Source: Pseudomonadota bacterium
GTDB taxonomy: Bacteria > Pseudomonadota > Alphaproteobacteria > Caulobacterales > Caulobacteraceae
Direction: 5' to 3'
Assembly (NCBI GenBank): GCA_023432855.1
Contig: JAEZEZ010000019.1
Span: forward strand, 1 to 64,000
DNA length: 64,000 bases
Positions 1 through 9,112 of the stretch are shown one piece after another (the stretch's first letter is position 1; each line of letters begins with the position of its first letter). The notes beneath the pieces were generated by a model. The model was not told the DNA's origin and ran no database searches. It saw only the letters and a list, made by a program, of their open reading frames with translations. The position numbers were made by a program, and so were the translations under genes.

Positions 1-377
1 ATTTCGCGCAGCACGTCGGCGTCCACATCCGACAGTCGGTTGACGTAGACGCACCCCTTGCCCGCCTTGTGCTTGCCCAGCCGCGCCAGCAGATCGTCCC
101 GGCCCTCATCGCAGCCGGACAGGTAGAAGACCAGGTTAGCCTTGCGCGGCGAGAAGCCGACCAAGGGCGCATCGCCCTCGTGGCCGCTGGCGTAGCGGTA
201 GTGGTAGGCCCCAAAGCCTATGATCGATGGGCCCCACATCACCGCCGGCTCGCCCGTCGCTTCGGTCATCAGGGCGCAGGCGGCCAGGGCGGCGGCCCGG
301 CGCTTCGGGTCCTCGACGGCGGCGATGAAGTCGGTGACGGAGACGGGGGTGGGTTTGGTCTTCTGTTCGACGGCCAT
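1..377 (-). CDS. DUF1801 (YdhG-like) domain protein, 3' end outside window
   Basis: The reading frame opens at an ATG whose complement lies at 375-377 and stays open to the window edge, so 125 codons are visible and the C-terminus is missing. The visible protein starts MAVEQKTKPT and contains MWGPSIIGFG, a YHYRYASG stretch and FSPRKANLVFYL, the pattern of the DUF1801 family. Family members are about 140 residues, so only the last 10-20 residues should be lacking. Upstream on the minus strand a GGGAGTGAG purine stretch can serve as ribosome binding site. The biochemical function of the family is not established. Confidence 0.85.
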   Translation of the reverse strand, partial: MAVEQKTKPTPVSVTDFIAAVEDPKRRAAALAACALMTEATGEPAVMWGPSIIGFGAYHYRYASGHEGDAPLVGFSPRKANLVFYLSGCDEGRDDLLARLGKHKAGKGCVYVNRLSDVDADVLRE

Positions 378-486
378 GGCCTCACTCCCCTTCGTCAGGG
401 ATCCGGCCCTGACTAGTTGTTCGCCCCCTGGTGTAGCGCCGATCGGCTGTCACCTCACCTATGGCGAAGTCAACCGAGCCGGCGGG

Positions 487-1374
487 TCACCGCATGTCCT
501 CCAGTCGCTCGGAGACCACGACCGACCTTGCCTGATGCCCCTCTGCGGCGCTGGAAGGCCCCGGCGGCAGGCCGAGGAAGCGCCAGATATGATCATAGGC
601 GCCGTCGCGCGTCAGCGTGCTGTGGTTGGAGCCCGCCATCCGCACGAAGGCCTTGGGCGGCCGGGCCATCCGGTATAGCGCCCACCCTTGCTCGAATGGG
701 ATCACCTCGTCGGCGTCCCCGTGGATGATCAGCACCGGCTCCTCGACCTCCCCGATGATGTCGCGCGAGCGGTACTGGTCCAGCATCAGCAGGCGCACGG
801 GCGCCCACGGATAGGCCTTGGCGGCTACGTCTGCCGTCGAAGTGTAGGGGGCTTCCAGGATCACCGCCCGGGCGGGCCGCTGGCTGGCCAGCCGCACCGC
901 CACGCCGCTGCCTAGCGAGAAGCCGTGGATGACGATCCGGTCGGGACCAACCCGCCGGCCCAGCCAGTCGTATGCGGCCTCCGCGTCCCTGTGCAGGCCC
1001 GTCTCGGTGGGCCGCCCGGTCGAACCGTCGTAGCCCCGATAGCCGATGGCGAGGAAGCCGACGCCACGGTCCGCGATGCGCCGCCAGCGCCCTTTCTGCA
1101 CGGCCAGCCCCGCGGCGTTGCCGTTGAAGAACAGGATGGTCGGATTGTCCCCCTCTGCCGGCCGCCACCAGCCGACCAGACGCTCGCCGTCCTGGGTGTC
1201 GATCCGGACCACCTGGATCGAGGGTCCGTCCGCATCGGGCGAGGCGCCGGGGGCGACCGGATAGTAGAGCAGGTCGCGCTGCAGGAAGAACATGACGCCG
1301 ATCACGATCAGATAGACGGCGGCCACCCCGGACAGAGCCAGCAGGAGCGTCCTGAACAAGCGCCGTCGGTTCAT
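487..1374 (-). CDS. Membrane-anchored alpha/beta hydrolase (ABHD13/BEM46-like)
   Basis: A 295-residue protein with one N-terminal membrane segment at about residues 8-31, which probably anchors it in the inner membrane with the hydrolase domain on one side. The fold signatures are the oxyanion-type FFNGNAAG (about 82-89), the nucleophile elbow GFSLGS with Ser153, HGDADEVIP (Asp220/Asp222) and GSNHS with His251, giving a complete Ser-Asp-His triad. This arrangement fits the BEM46/ABHD13-like serine hydrolases; the substrate cannot be told from sequence. It follows pntB by 46 bases in the same direction, so it may be the last gene of the transhydrogenase operon, though a functional link is only an inference. 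Confidence 0.88.
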   Translation of the reverse strand: MNRRRLFRTLLLALSGVAAVYLIVIGVMFFLQRDLLYYPVAPGASPDADGPSIQVVRIDTQDGERLVGWWRPAEGDNPTILFFNGNAAGLAVQKGRWRRIADRGVGFLAIGYRGYDGSTGRPTETGLHRDAEAAYDWLGRRVGPDRIVIHGFSLGSGVAVRLASQRPARAVILEAPYTSTADVAAKAYPWAPVRLLMLDQYRSRDIIGEVEEPVLIIHGDADEVIPFEQGWALYRMARPPKAFVRMAGSNHSTLTRDGAYDHIWRFLGLPPGPSSAAEGHQARSVVVSERLEDMR

Positions 1375-1420
1375 GCCGAACCCGGATATCCGAGAGTGAT
1401 CCCGCAGAAGGTCCGACCCA

Positions 1421-2836
<1,416 letters not shown>

Positions 2837-2870
2837 GCGGGGGCCTTTCGGGGGGTGTAGCGGCGGGCGG

Positions 2871-3155
2871 TCATCGCGCCCCGTGCGTGTGGGACAGGCG
2901 CCAGAGGGCGGCGGCGATGATGATCGGGCTGACCACCATCAGGAACCATTCCAGCGGATGCTGCGGGCCGTGCTTGACCAGGATGAGCACCAGGTTGGCG
3001 GCGAAGATCAGCACCAGTCCGCTGTCGTTGAGCCGCATGCGCCGGATCTCCTGGCCGCGGAAGGCGGTCCAGGCGGCGATGACGAGGGCGGCGCCCAGGC
3101 CCATGGCGATCCACGCGCCGGTGCTGGCGACGACAGCCGGGTCCGGACCGATCAC
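2871..3155 (-). CDS. Small membrane protein in the transhydrogenase operon
   Basis: An open frame reaches further upstream, but a GTG at 3153-3155 is preceded by a perfect AGGAGG about nine bases away, so I place the start there, giving 94 residues (first residues MIGPDPAVVA). Three hydrophobic segments are visible: about residues 10-27, 45-62 and 70-88 (the last around PIIIAAALW). I do not recognise the family. It sits 34 bases before pntB and is certainly co-transcribed with the pnt genes if the spacing is a guide. A role in assembly or stability of the transhydrogenase is a guess from position only. Confidence 0.65.
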   Translation of the reverse strand: MIGPDPAVVASTGAWIAMGLGAALVIAAWTAFRGQEIRRMRLNDSGLVLIFAANLVLILVKHGPQHPLEWFLMVVSPIIIAAALWRLSHTHGAR

Positions 3156-3251
3156 GCACCGCCCCTCCTGTCCCCCGGAGCCATCGTCAGTGGACCAACG
3201 GCATGGCCGGCAGGCTGGGCCCGGCAATCAGGACGATCGCGGAGGGCATGC

Positions 3252-3554
3252 TCACGCCCCCTGCTCGCTGGCCCGCGGGCGCCGGCGGCGCAGCGCCGCG
3301 ATCAGCTGGAAGACCACCGCCGTCGCCAGGGCCAGCACCACATAGGCGATGGCGCCCGGGCGGCCTTCGTCAGCGGCCATGCCGACCAGGGTGGGCATGG
3401 CCAGCAGCGCGGCGCCGGTGAGAAGCAGGCCCAGGCTGCTGGACGGCCGCACGTAGGGGCGGTTGCGCAGGAAGGCGGCGACGTAGCCCCCGATCGCCGC
3501 AAGCGCCGCGATCCAGCATATCCAGTCGAGGGTGATCAGCAGGCCCGGGCTCAT
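3252..3554 (-). CDS. Small membrane protein overlapping pntAB
   Basis: The start ATG (3552-3554) overlaps the pntAB stop codon in an ATGA arrangement, which decides the start inside a longer open frame. The 100-residue product begins MSPGLLITLDWICWI and has three hydrophobic segments (about residues 4-28, 40-60 and 67-88) ending in an Arg-rich tail, RRRRPRASEQ, probably cytoplasmic. No family is recognised. Translational coupling to pntAB implies that it is made together with the transhydrogenase; whether it contacts the enzyme is unknown. Confidence 0.7.
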   Translation of the reverse strand: MSPGLLITLDWICWIAALAAIGGYVAAFLRNRPYVRPSSSLGLLLTGAALLAMPTLVGMAADEGRPGAIAYVVLALATAVVFQLIAALRRRRPRASEQGA

Positions 3555-3868
3555 TTCGCCGCCTTCTTCTTGTACATGGCCAGCATCCGCTGGGTGACCA
3601 GGAAGCCGCCGAAGATGTTGACCCCGGCAAGCGCCGCCGCGACCACGCCTGCGCCCTTGCTGATCCAGGCCCGCGCCCCTTCCTGCTCCCCGCTCATGGC
3701 CGCCGCCGCCAGCAGGGCGCCGACGATGATGACCGAGGAAATGGCGTTGGTGACGGCCATCAGCGGCGTATGCAGCGCGGGCGTCACGCTCCACACCACG
3801 TAGTAGCCGACGAAGATCGCCAGCACGAAGATGGCCAGGCGGAAGACGGTGGGATCGACGTGTTCCAT
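3551..3868 (-). CDS. pntAB: NAD(P) transhydrogenase alpha subunit, membrane part (PntAB)
   Basis: A 105-residue membrane protein equal to the C-terminal transmembrane domain of the fused PntA of enterics. Alphaproteobacteria commonly encode it as a separate polypeptide. Typical sequence includes FVLAIFVGYYVVWSVTPALHTPLMAVTNAISSV-like helices with the family's TPALHTPLM and SVIIVGAL stretches, and the C-terminal NIFGGFLVTQRML. It lies two bases after pntAA and overlaps the next small gene by four bases, so the operon is tightly coupled. Confidence 0.95.
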   Translation of the reverse strand: MEHVDPTVFRLAIFVLAIFVGYYVVWSVTPALHTPLMAVTNAISSVIIVGALLAAAAMSGEQEGARAWISKGAGVVAAALAGVNIFGGFLVTQRMLAMYKKKAAK

Positions 3869-3870
3869 GG

Positions 3871-4995
3871 CTATGCCTTCAGTCCTTCATGCACCACCGC
3901 GCCGTCGCGGGTGACGAGCGCCGCCTTGAGGATCTCGTCCTCCCAGTCGGGCGCAACCGCGCCCTCCTTCGCCAGCAGGCCGACGAAGGCCAGCAGGTTC
4001 TTGGCGTAAAGGCCCGAGGCGTCGGCGGCGACGCGGCCGGGCAGGTTGCCAAGCCCCACGATCTTCACGCCGTTGGCGGTTTCGACGACCTCGCCCGGAC
4101 GCGAGCCCTCGACGTTGCCGCCCTGCTCGACGGCCAGGTCGACGATCACCGAGCCCGGCTTCATCGACGCCACGTGCGCGGCGGAGACGAGCCGGGGCGC
4201 CGGGCGGCCGGGAATCAGGGCGGTGGTGATGACCACGTCCTGCTTCTGGATGTGGCTGGCCACCAGCGCCGCCTGCTCGGCCTTGTAGGCGTCGCTCATT
4301 TCCTTGGCGTAGCCGCCGGCGGTCTCGGCCTGCCTGAACTCCTCGTTCTCGACCGCGATGAACTTGGCGCCCAGCGAGGCGACCTGTTCCTTGGCGGCGG
4401 GGCGCACGTCGGTGGCGGTGACCACCGCGCCCAGCCGCCGGGCGGTGGCGATGGCCTGCAGGCCGGCGACGCCGACGCCGATCACGAACACCTTGGCCGC
4501 GGCCACCGTGCCGGCGGCGGTCATCATCATCGGGAAGACCCGGCCGTACGCCTCCGCCGCCTCGATCACCGCCCGGTATCCGGCGAGGTTCGCCTGGCTG
4601 GACAGGGCGTCCATGACCTGGGCGCGGGTGATGCGGGGGACGAATTCCATCGCAAACGCCGAGGCCCCGGACTTCGCCAGGGCCTGCAGCAGTTCCTTCT
4701 CGCGATAGGGGTCGAGCAGGGCGACGACAGCGGCGCCCTTCTTCAGGGCCGACACCTGGCCCTGCTCCGGGCCACGCACCGACAGCACGATGTCGGCCTT
4801 GTCGAGCACCTCGCCCACGACGCGGGCTCCGGCCTCGGCGTAGGCGGCGTCGGGATAGGAGGCGGCCTGTCCGGCGCCGGTCTCGACCAGCACCTCCGCG
4901 CCCATGGCGACGAACTTCCTGACCGTATCGGGGGTCGCCGCGACGCGCGTCTCGCCGGCGCGCCGCTCCCTGATCACAGCGATCGTGAACCCCAC
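3871..4995 (-). CDS. pntAA: NAD(P)(+) transhydrogenase subunit alpha, NAD-binding part
   Basis: Domain I of the proton-translocating transhydrogenase, binding NAD(H) on the cytoplasmic side. I start it at the GTG at 4993-4995 (MGFTIAVIRE...), because homologues begin there and a GAGGGG lies just upstream; the open frame extends 45 codons further without conserved sequence. Motifs: GETRVAATPDTV near residue 15, the Rossmann stretch VFVIGVGVAGLQAIATARRLG, and DVRPAAKEQ after it. At 374 residues the length is normal for the split form. It is the first gene of the pnt operon. Confidence 0.95.
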   Translation of the reverse strand: MGFTIAVIRERRAGETRVAATPDTVRKFVAMGAEVLVETGAGQAASYPDAAYAEAGARVVGEVLDKADIVLSVRGPEQGQVSALKKGAAVVALLDPYREKELLQALAKSGASAFAMEFVPRITRAQVMDALSSQANLAGYRAVIEAAEAYGRVFPMMMTAAGTVAAAKVFVIGVGVAGLQAIATARRLGAVVTATDVRPAAKEQVASLGAKFIAVENEEFRQAETAGGYAKEMSDAYKAEQAALVASHIQKQDVVITTALIPGRPAPRLVSAAHVASMKPGSVIVDLAVEQGGNVEGSRPGEVVETANGVKIVGLGNLPGRVAADASGLYAKNLLAFVGLLAKEGAVAPDWEDEILKAALVTRDGAVVHEGLKA

Positions 4996-5070
4996 GCCGG
5001 CCCCTCGCGTCCTGGTTAATCCGGAGACGGGGACGTTAGGCTGACCCGGCGGGCGGCGTAAAGCCACTCT

Positions 5071-5091
5071 CCTTCTCGTTTTTCGAGAAGG
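5071..5091. repeat. Perfect 8-bp inverted repeat, hairpin
   Basis: CCTTCTCG and CGAGAAGG are separated by five T, so either strand can form a hairpin. It lies in the 286-base gap between pntAA and the oxidase subunit IV gene. There is no long T tract after the stem, so a simple intrinsic terminator is not clear. Confidence 0.5.
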
Positions 5092-5247
5092 ATGGCCCGG
5101 CATGCCGGCGCGCGCAGCGCAAAGGCCCATGCCGGAGGATGAGCGGGAAGCGGGACGGTGGCGGGGCGACCCTCACGCGACAGCGATTCCCGCTCACTCT
5201 CCCGCGCAAGAACCTCCGGCGCCGAAGCGCCTCCGGTGCGCGGGGCC

Positions 5248-5271
5248 CTCTCTCTCGGAGGCGAGAGAGAG
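5248..5271 (-). terminator. Hairpin just downstream of the oxidase subunit IV gene
   Basis: Arms CTCTCTCTCG (5248-5257) and CGAGAGAGAG (5262-5271) are perfectly complementary over 10 bp with a four-base loop, 10 bases after the stop of the minus-strand gene ending at 5282. No T run follows on the minus strand, so it may be a 3'-end stabilising hairpin and not a full intrinsic terminator. Confidence 0.4.
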
Positions 5272-5281
5272 AGAGATGTCG

Positions 5282-5515
5282 TTAGTGCGCCTCGGGCTTC
5301 TTGCGCAGCATGAACCAGCCCAGCACCATCATCACCACGAAGGCGATGGCGCCCGGGAAGAAGCCCGCGTCGGTGGCGAACCAGATGGTAAGGCCGAGCA
5401 GGCTCGCCGCGGTCAGCAGCGATCCCCACTTGGTCAGGCCCATGAACAGGTCGTAGGTCGCCTTCTGCTCCGAGATGTCCATCTGGCCGCGGTGGTATTC
5501 CTCGTGCTCGGCCAT
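5282..5515 (-). CDS. aa3-type cytochrome c oxidase subunit IV
   Basis: A 77-residue protein starting MAEHEEYHRGQMDISEQKATYDLFM, then two hydrophobic helices (about residues 29-46 and 50-68) and the tail RKKPEAH. This is the pattern of the small bacterial aa3 oxidase subunit IV (COX_aa3 family), which binds the side of the haem-copper oxidase in the inner membrane. The open frame extends 53 codons upstream, but the conserved MAEHxEY-type start at 5513-5515 sets the N-terminus. It is not beside the other oxidase genes, which is normal for this subunit. Confidence 0.88.
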   Translation of the reverse strand: MAEHEEYHRGQMDISEQKATYDLFMGLTKWGSLLTAASLLGLTIWFATDAGFFPGAIAFVVMMVLGWFMLRKKPEAH

Positions 5516-5735
5516 GGCCGGCGTCTCCTCAGGAAAGGCTTCGAATTCAGGGGCGGACCTATACCACGCCGCCGCCGGGCTCAAGCTGTCACGTCGCGGA
5601 TCGCCCCCGTCCGCGAAGCTCGGCAGTATCGTTCCGGCACACAATAACCCGATCTTCACCCGCGCCCCGTACAACGAAGGCTGAAACGACCCGGGACGTC
5701 AGATTCCGGGCGCTCAAGGTGGACGGGTGTTTCCA

Positions 5736-7178
5736 ATGGCCAAGACGGTTCTCGTCGTCGACGACGACCCGACGCAGCGGCGTCTCATCCAGGCGGTTCT
5801 CGACCGCGAGGGCTACGAGGTGGTCCACGCCGAGAACGGGCGCGAGGCGCTCGAGCGGCTCCAGCACGGCGGCGGCGCCGACGTGGTCCTGCTCGACCTC
5901 GTCATGCCCGGCCTGTCGGGCATCGAGACCCTGACCGAGGCGCGCGCCGCGGGCGTACGCACGCCTGTCGTGGTCCTTACCGCCACCGGCGGCATCGACA
6001 CGGTCGTGAAGGCGATGCAGGCCGGGGCCCAGGACTTCTTCGTCAAGCCGGCCAGCCCGGAGCGGATCCTGATCTCGATCCGCAACGCCCTGCAGACCGG
6101 CGACCTGGTGGCCGAAGTGGACCGGCTGAAGAAGCGATCGACCAACCAGACGGGCTTCGACGACCTCGTCGGAAACTCGCCGGCCATGACCATGGTCAAG
6201 CGCCTGGGAGAGCGGGCGGCGAAGTCCGCCATCCCCGTCCTGATCCTGGGCGAGAGCGGCGTCGGCAAGGAAATGATCGCCCGCGCCGTGCACGGCGATT
6301 CCGAGCGCGCCGGCCGCCCCTTCGTGGCCGTGAACTGCGGCGCCCTGCCCGCCAACCTCGTCGAATCGATCCTGTTCGGGCACGAGAAGGGCAGCTTCAC
6401 CGGCGCCACTGACAAGCACCTGGGCAAGTTCCAGGAGGCCAACGGCGGCTCGCTGTTCCTGGACGAGGTCGGGGAGCTCCCGCTCGAGATGCAGGTCAAG
6501 CTGCTGCGCGCCCTGCAGGAGCGCGAGATCGACCCGGTCGGCTCCAAGCGGCCGGTGAAGGTGGACGTGCGCATCATCGCCGCCACCAACCGCGACCTGG
6601 CCCAGGCCGTGGCCGAGGGCCGCTTCCGCGAGGACCTGTTCTATCGCCTGAACGTCTTCCCGATCGAGGCGCCGTCCCTGCGCGAGCGCCGCGAGGACAT
6701 CCCGGCCCTGGTCGATCACTTCGTCCGCCGCTTCAACGTCGAGGAAGGCAAGCGAGTCGTGGGCGCCACGCCCGAGACGCTGGCCCTGCTGCAGGGCTTC
6801 GACTGGGCCGGCAACGTCCGCCAGCTCGAGAACGCGGTCTATCGGGCCATCGTCCTGTGTGACGGCATGTACCTGCAGCCGCACGACTTCCCGGCTATTT
6901 CGGGCGTCGCCGCGCCGCTGCCCGAGGCCGTCGACCGGCCCGCGGCGACGGTCGTCGCGGCGCTGCCGGCGGCGCCCGACGCGCCGGTGCGGTTCCTCGA
7001 CGAGAAGGGCCACCTGCGCAAGCTCGAGGAGGTCGAACGCGACCTCATCCAGCACGCCATCGACGTCTATGCCGGCCACATGAGCGAAGTCGCCCGCCGC
7101 CTCGGCATCGGCCGCTCCACCCTCTACCGCAAGGTCCGCGAGCAGGGCATCGAGGTGGAGCTGAAGGAGGCGGGTTGA
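5736..7178 (+). CDS. tacA: NtrC-family sigma-54-dependent response regulator, TacA-like
   Basis: Domains in order: receiver (1-120) with Asp54 in LLDLVMP, AAA+ sigma-54 activator (about 145-380) with Walker A GESGVGKE, the sigma-54 contact loop as GSFTGA, Walker B LFLDEVGE, and a Fis-type helix-turn-helix at the C-terminus (MSEVARRLGIGRSTLYRKV). About 480 residues. In C. crescentus TacA is the ShkA/ShpA phosphorelay target that controls stalk genes, and it lies close to gapR; gapR is 2 kb away here, which supports the name from synteny recalled from memory. Start: ATG 5736 gives the usual MAKTVLVVDDD; a GTG at 5727 lies closer to the AAGGTGG at 5716, so the start is not fully settled. Confidence 0.85.
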   Translation: MAKTVLVVDDDPTQRRLIQAVLDREGYEVVHAENGREALERLQHGGGADVVLLDLVMPGLSGIETLTEARAAGVRTPVVVLTATGGIDTVVKAMQAGAQDFFVKPASPERILISIRNALQTGDLVAEVDRLKKRSTNQTGFDDLVGNSPAMTMVKRLGERAAKSAIPVLILGESGVGKEMIARAVHGDSERAGRPFVAVNCGALPANLVESILFGHEKGSFTGATDKHLGKFQEANGGSLFLDEVGELPLEMQVKLLRALQEREIDPVGSKRPVKVDVRIIAATNRDLAQAVAEGRFREDLFYRLNVFPIEAPSLRERREDIPALVDHFVRRFNVEEGKRVVGATPETLALLQGFDWAGNVRQLENAVYRAIVLCDGMYLQPHDFPAISGVAAPLPEAVDRPAATVVAALPAAPDAPVRFLDEKGHLRKLEEVERDLIQHAIDVYAGHMSEVARRLGIGRSTLYRKVREQGIEVELKEAG

Positions 7179-7255
7179 CGGGTCGACCGACCAGTCTCCC
7201 GGCCCCGGCCGCCGCAGCAAAATGAGGTTGATGGGGTGACCGGTCCACGGCGCGA

Positions 7256-8010
7256 TTGATCCTGCTCAAGGCGGCGCCGGTCTTCCGCAGCCATCCTTCC
7301 TGGCGGCGCGAGGGCGCGGAGCGGCTGGTCCTCGTGGCGCCCTACCTCTGCTACATGCGCCAGGACGCCCTGCTCCGGGCGAGCCGGCCAGCCAGCGGGT
7401 GGTCGGTCGTCTCCTCGCCGACCTCTTCGATCGCGTCGTCACGGTGGATCCGCATCTGCACCGCACCCGCGCGCTGGGCCAGGCGCTGCCCGGAACCGAG
7501 GCCGACAGCGTGTCGGCGGCCGACGCCTGCCGCAGGTGGCTGGACCGCCTTCCCGACGACACGGTCGTCATTGGCCCCGACTCCGAGGCGGCCCAATGGG
7601 TCGAGCCCCTTGCCGGCGGGCGCGACTGGGCGGTGCTCAGCAAGACGCGCCTAGGCGACAGGGCCGTAGAGATGGAAATCGAGGACACGATGGATCTCGC
7701 GGGCCGGCCCGGGCTGCTTGTCGACGACGTCTGCTCGACGGGCGTCACCCTGATGCGGGCGGCGGAACTGCTGAAGCGCCGCGGCGCGGCGGAGGTGACA
7801 GCGCTGGTCACGCACGCCCTGTTCGACCGGCGAACGGCGCGGGCCCTTCGCGAGGCGGGGGTGACGCGGATCGTCTCCACCGATTCCGTCCGGCACCCGA
7901 CGAATCGAATACGCCTCGCCGGCACGCTGGCCGCCGCCCTGGCCCCGGCACTGCGCCGCCAGGAAGCCCGACCGACCCTCCAGCCCTGCGGCCACACGCC
8001 GGATTTCTGA
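7256..8010 (+). pseudogene. Decayed PRPP-synthetase-like (ribose-phosphate pyrophosphokinase family) gene
   Basis: Two frames together give parts of one protein. The first (frame of 7256) encodes RLVLVAPYLCYMRQD, the family's conserved APY-x-x-YMRQD block, then turns to nonsense after about 7375. The second (from a GTG at 7399) continues with VVGRLLADLFDRVVTVDPHLHRT, GPDSEAAQW, the PRPP loop LLVDDVCSTGVTL and STDSVRHPTNRI. A frame shift between about 7375 and 7398 separates them, and about 70 N-terminal residues of a ~300-residue enzyme are missing because stops precede 7256. The frame from 7399 to 8010 alone (203 codons) could still be expressed as a phosphoribosyltransferase-like fragment. 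A sequencing error could explain the shift but not the missing N-terminus. Confidence 0.75.
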
Positions 8011-8206
8011 AGTAAGTGACGAGCAGGACGTCGAAGTTGAGCTGACGGAGAGGCCGCGCATGGGCGTGGACTAGCAACCCGGCTTGCCACTCACCCCCGA
8101 ACCAGTGTGCGATTCCGCCTCGCGGCCGCGGGTTCCGCCGCCGCGACGGCGGTCTTTGACAATTGAACTTCAGCGATGACTCGGATCACGGTTTTCGAGG
8201 GGTGAA

Positions 8207-8302
8207 TTCCCTGTTCCGGAACGCTGAAATTCCCTGTTCCGGGACGGCCAAATCCCTGTTCCGGGACGGTGAATTTCCCTGTTCCGAGTTCCCTGTTTCC
8301 GG
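8207..8302. repeat. Five copies of TTCCCTGTTCCGG at 14-23 bp spacing
   Basis: Copies begin at 8207, 8230, 8252, 8275 and 8289 (the third starts ATCCC, the fourth ends CCGA, the fifth has an extra T). The intervening bases also repeat partly (GGGACGGTGAAT-type). This is a short tandem array in the 728-base gap between the PRPP-like pseudogene and the next gene. A degenerate inverted copy (GGGAAACAGGGA) follows near 8357. No coding sequence is supported in this gap. Similar TTCCCTGTT iterations are familiar from intergenic DNA of other alphaproteobacteria; the role is unknown. Confidence 0.8.
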
Positions 8303-8421
8303 CTGAAAACCGCAAAAATTTCAATGCTGCGGTTGTTTGAGAATTTTCTGGCATCGGGAAACAGGGATCGGCAGGCGCGAGGACGGCGAACACCGGGGAC
8401 GGGATGGCGGTCGCAGACCGC

Positions 8422-8467
8422 TTCCTGTCCCCGAAGGTCGCCTGCGTCCTGCGTTCGGGGACAGGAA
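8422..8467. repeat. Perfect 14-bp inverted repeat with 18-base loop
   Basis: The arms TTCCTGTCCCCGAA (8422-8435) and TTCGGGGACAGGAA (8454-8467) are exact reverse complements. This is a strong hairpin in either transcript direction, inside the repeat-filled intergenic region. There is no T tract beside it. Confidence 0.75.
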
Positions 8468-8508
8468 CGCGCCTGCGGCGCCGATCCAGTCCCCGAAGCG
8501 GCGCCGGC

Positions 8509-8570
8509 CGCTGTTCGACGGAACAGCGAAATAACAGCGGGGAACAGCGAGAAAACAGCGGGCGGAGTCG
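8509..8570. repeat. CGCTGTTC-N4-GAACAGCG palindrome followed by iterated AACAGCG
   Basis: Arms at 8509-8516 and 8521-8528, then three further AACAGCG units down to about 8565. The same design recurs at 8687-8732, so this is a two-copy module in the gap. Confidence 0.65.
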
Positions 8571-8587
8571 GCAAGGGCGGCGGCGCG

Positions 8588-8679
8588 CCCTCGTCCTTCG
8601 ACACGCTCAGGATGAGGGCGACTGAGACGACGGTAGCCCCGAAATCCTCATCCTGAGCCTGTCGAAGGACGAGGATTTC
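8588..8679. repeat. Inverted pair of REP-like elements (CCTGAGCCTGTCGAAGGA type)
   Basis: The second element (8641-8679) contains the widespread core CCTGAGCCTGTCGAAGGA, flanked by GAAATCCTC and GAGGATTTC. The first (8588-8618) is the same sequence in the opposite orientation with one change (CGTGTC). Together they can fold into a stem of nearly 29 bp with a 27-base loop. This element is common between genes of Caulobacteraceae and other alphaproteobacteria, from general knowledge. Confidence 0.8.
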
Positions 8680-8686
8680 GCTCCGC

Positions 8687-8732
8687 CCCGCTGTTCGCCG
8701 GAACAGCGGGAAAACAGCGGGAAACAGCGGGC
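8687..8732. repeat. Second CCCGCTGTTC-N4-GAACAGCGGG palindrome with AACAGCGG iterations
   Basis: Arms at 8687-8696 and 8701-8710 are perfect over 10 bp, followed by two AACAGCGG units. It ends seven bases before the stop of the minus-strand gene at 8739, so it could act at the 3' end of that transcript. Confidence 0.65.
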
Positions 8733-8738
8733 AGACGC

Positions 8739-9098
8739 CTACTCCGGCTTCTTCCGTGTGAAGCCCTTGCGCGGTTTGAACTCGCGCTTCTCGCCCTTGG
8801 CCTTGGCGGTGATCTCTTTCAGCTTGCGGCCCTGCATCACCGACAGGGGCGCCGAAAGGTCGCCCTTGTCGGCGTCGCCGAAGGCGCGGCCGTAGGTCTT
8901 CACCCGCTCGGCCACGGAGCCGAGGAATTCGTCCTCCCACTCCGACAGCTGCACGCCGGTGCGCGCGGCGATGCGCTGGGCCTTCTTGAGGGCGTTGACG
9001 GCAGCCTTTTTCGCCCGGTCTCGGGCGACCTGCGCCGGGTGCTTGCCGGGCTTGGGCGGGCGGGCCGCCTTGCCCTTGCCGGGAGGCTTTCGCTGCAC
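8739..9098 (-). CDS. Basic hypothetical protein downstream of gapR
   Basis: A 119-residue, Lys/Arg-rich protein (starts GTG, MQRKPPGKGKAARPPKPGKH) with a long predicted helix around residues 25-55, a central acidic WEDEFLGSVAERVKTYGRAFGD and a basic tail KGFTRKKPE. No family is recognised with certainty. It begins 14 bases after the gapR stop in the same direction, so the two are probably co-transcribed. The high charge would suit nucleic-acid binding, but that is inference. The start is uncertain because no clear ribosome binding site precedes the GTG. Confidence 0.7.
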   Translation of the reverse strand: MQRKPPGKGKAARPPKPGKHPAQVARDRAKKAAVNALKKAQRIAARTGVQLSEWEDEFLGSVAERVKTYGRAFGDADKGDLSAPLSVMQGRKLKEITAKAKGEKREFKPRKGFTRKKPE

Positions 9099-9112
9099 CC
9101 GGCCGACCGCGA

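Noticed and set aside
5589..7220. 543-codon minus-strand ORF opposite the tacA-like gene
   Set aside because: The plus frame has a complete receiver, AAA+ and HTH. The minus frame is a stop-poor shadow in GC-rich DNA with Asp/Arg/His-rich nonsense.
8207..8302. CRISPR array
   Set aside because: The repeat is only 13 bases, spacers are 1-10 bases and partly repeated, and no cas gene is present.
8404..8656. Short plus-strand ORFs in the repeat-filled gap
   Set aside because: Their sequence is only the translation of the palindromes and REP elements. No ribosome binding site or protein-like composition.
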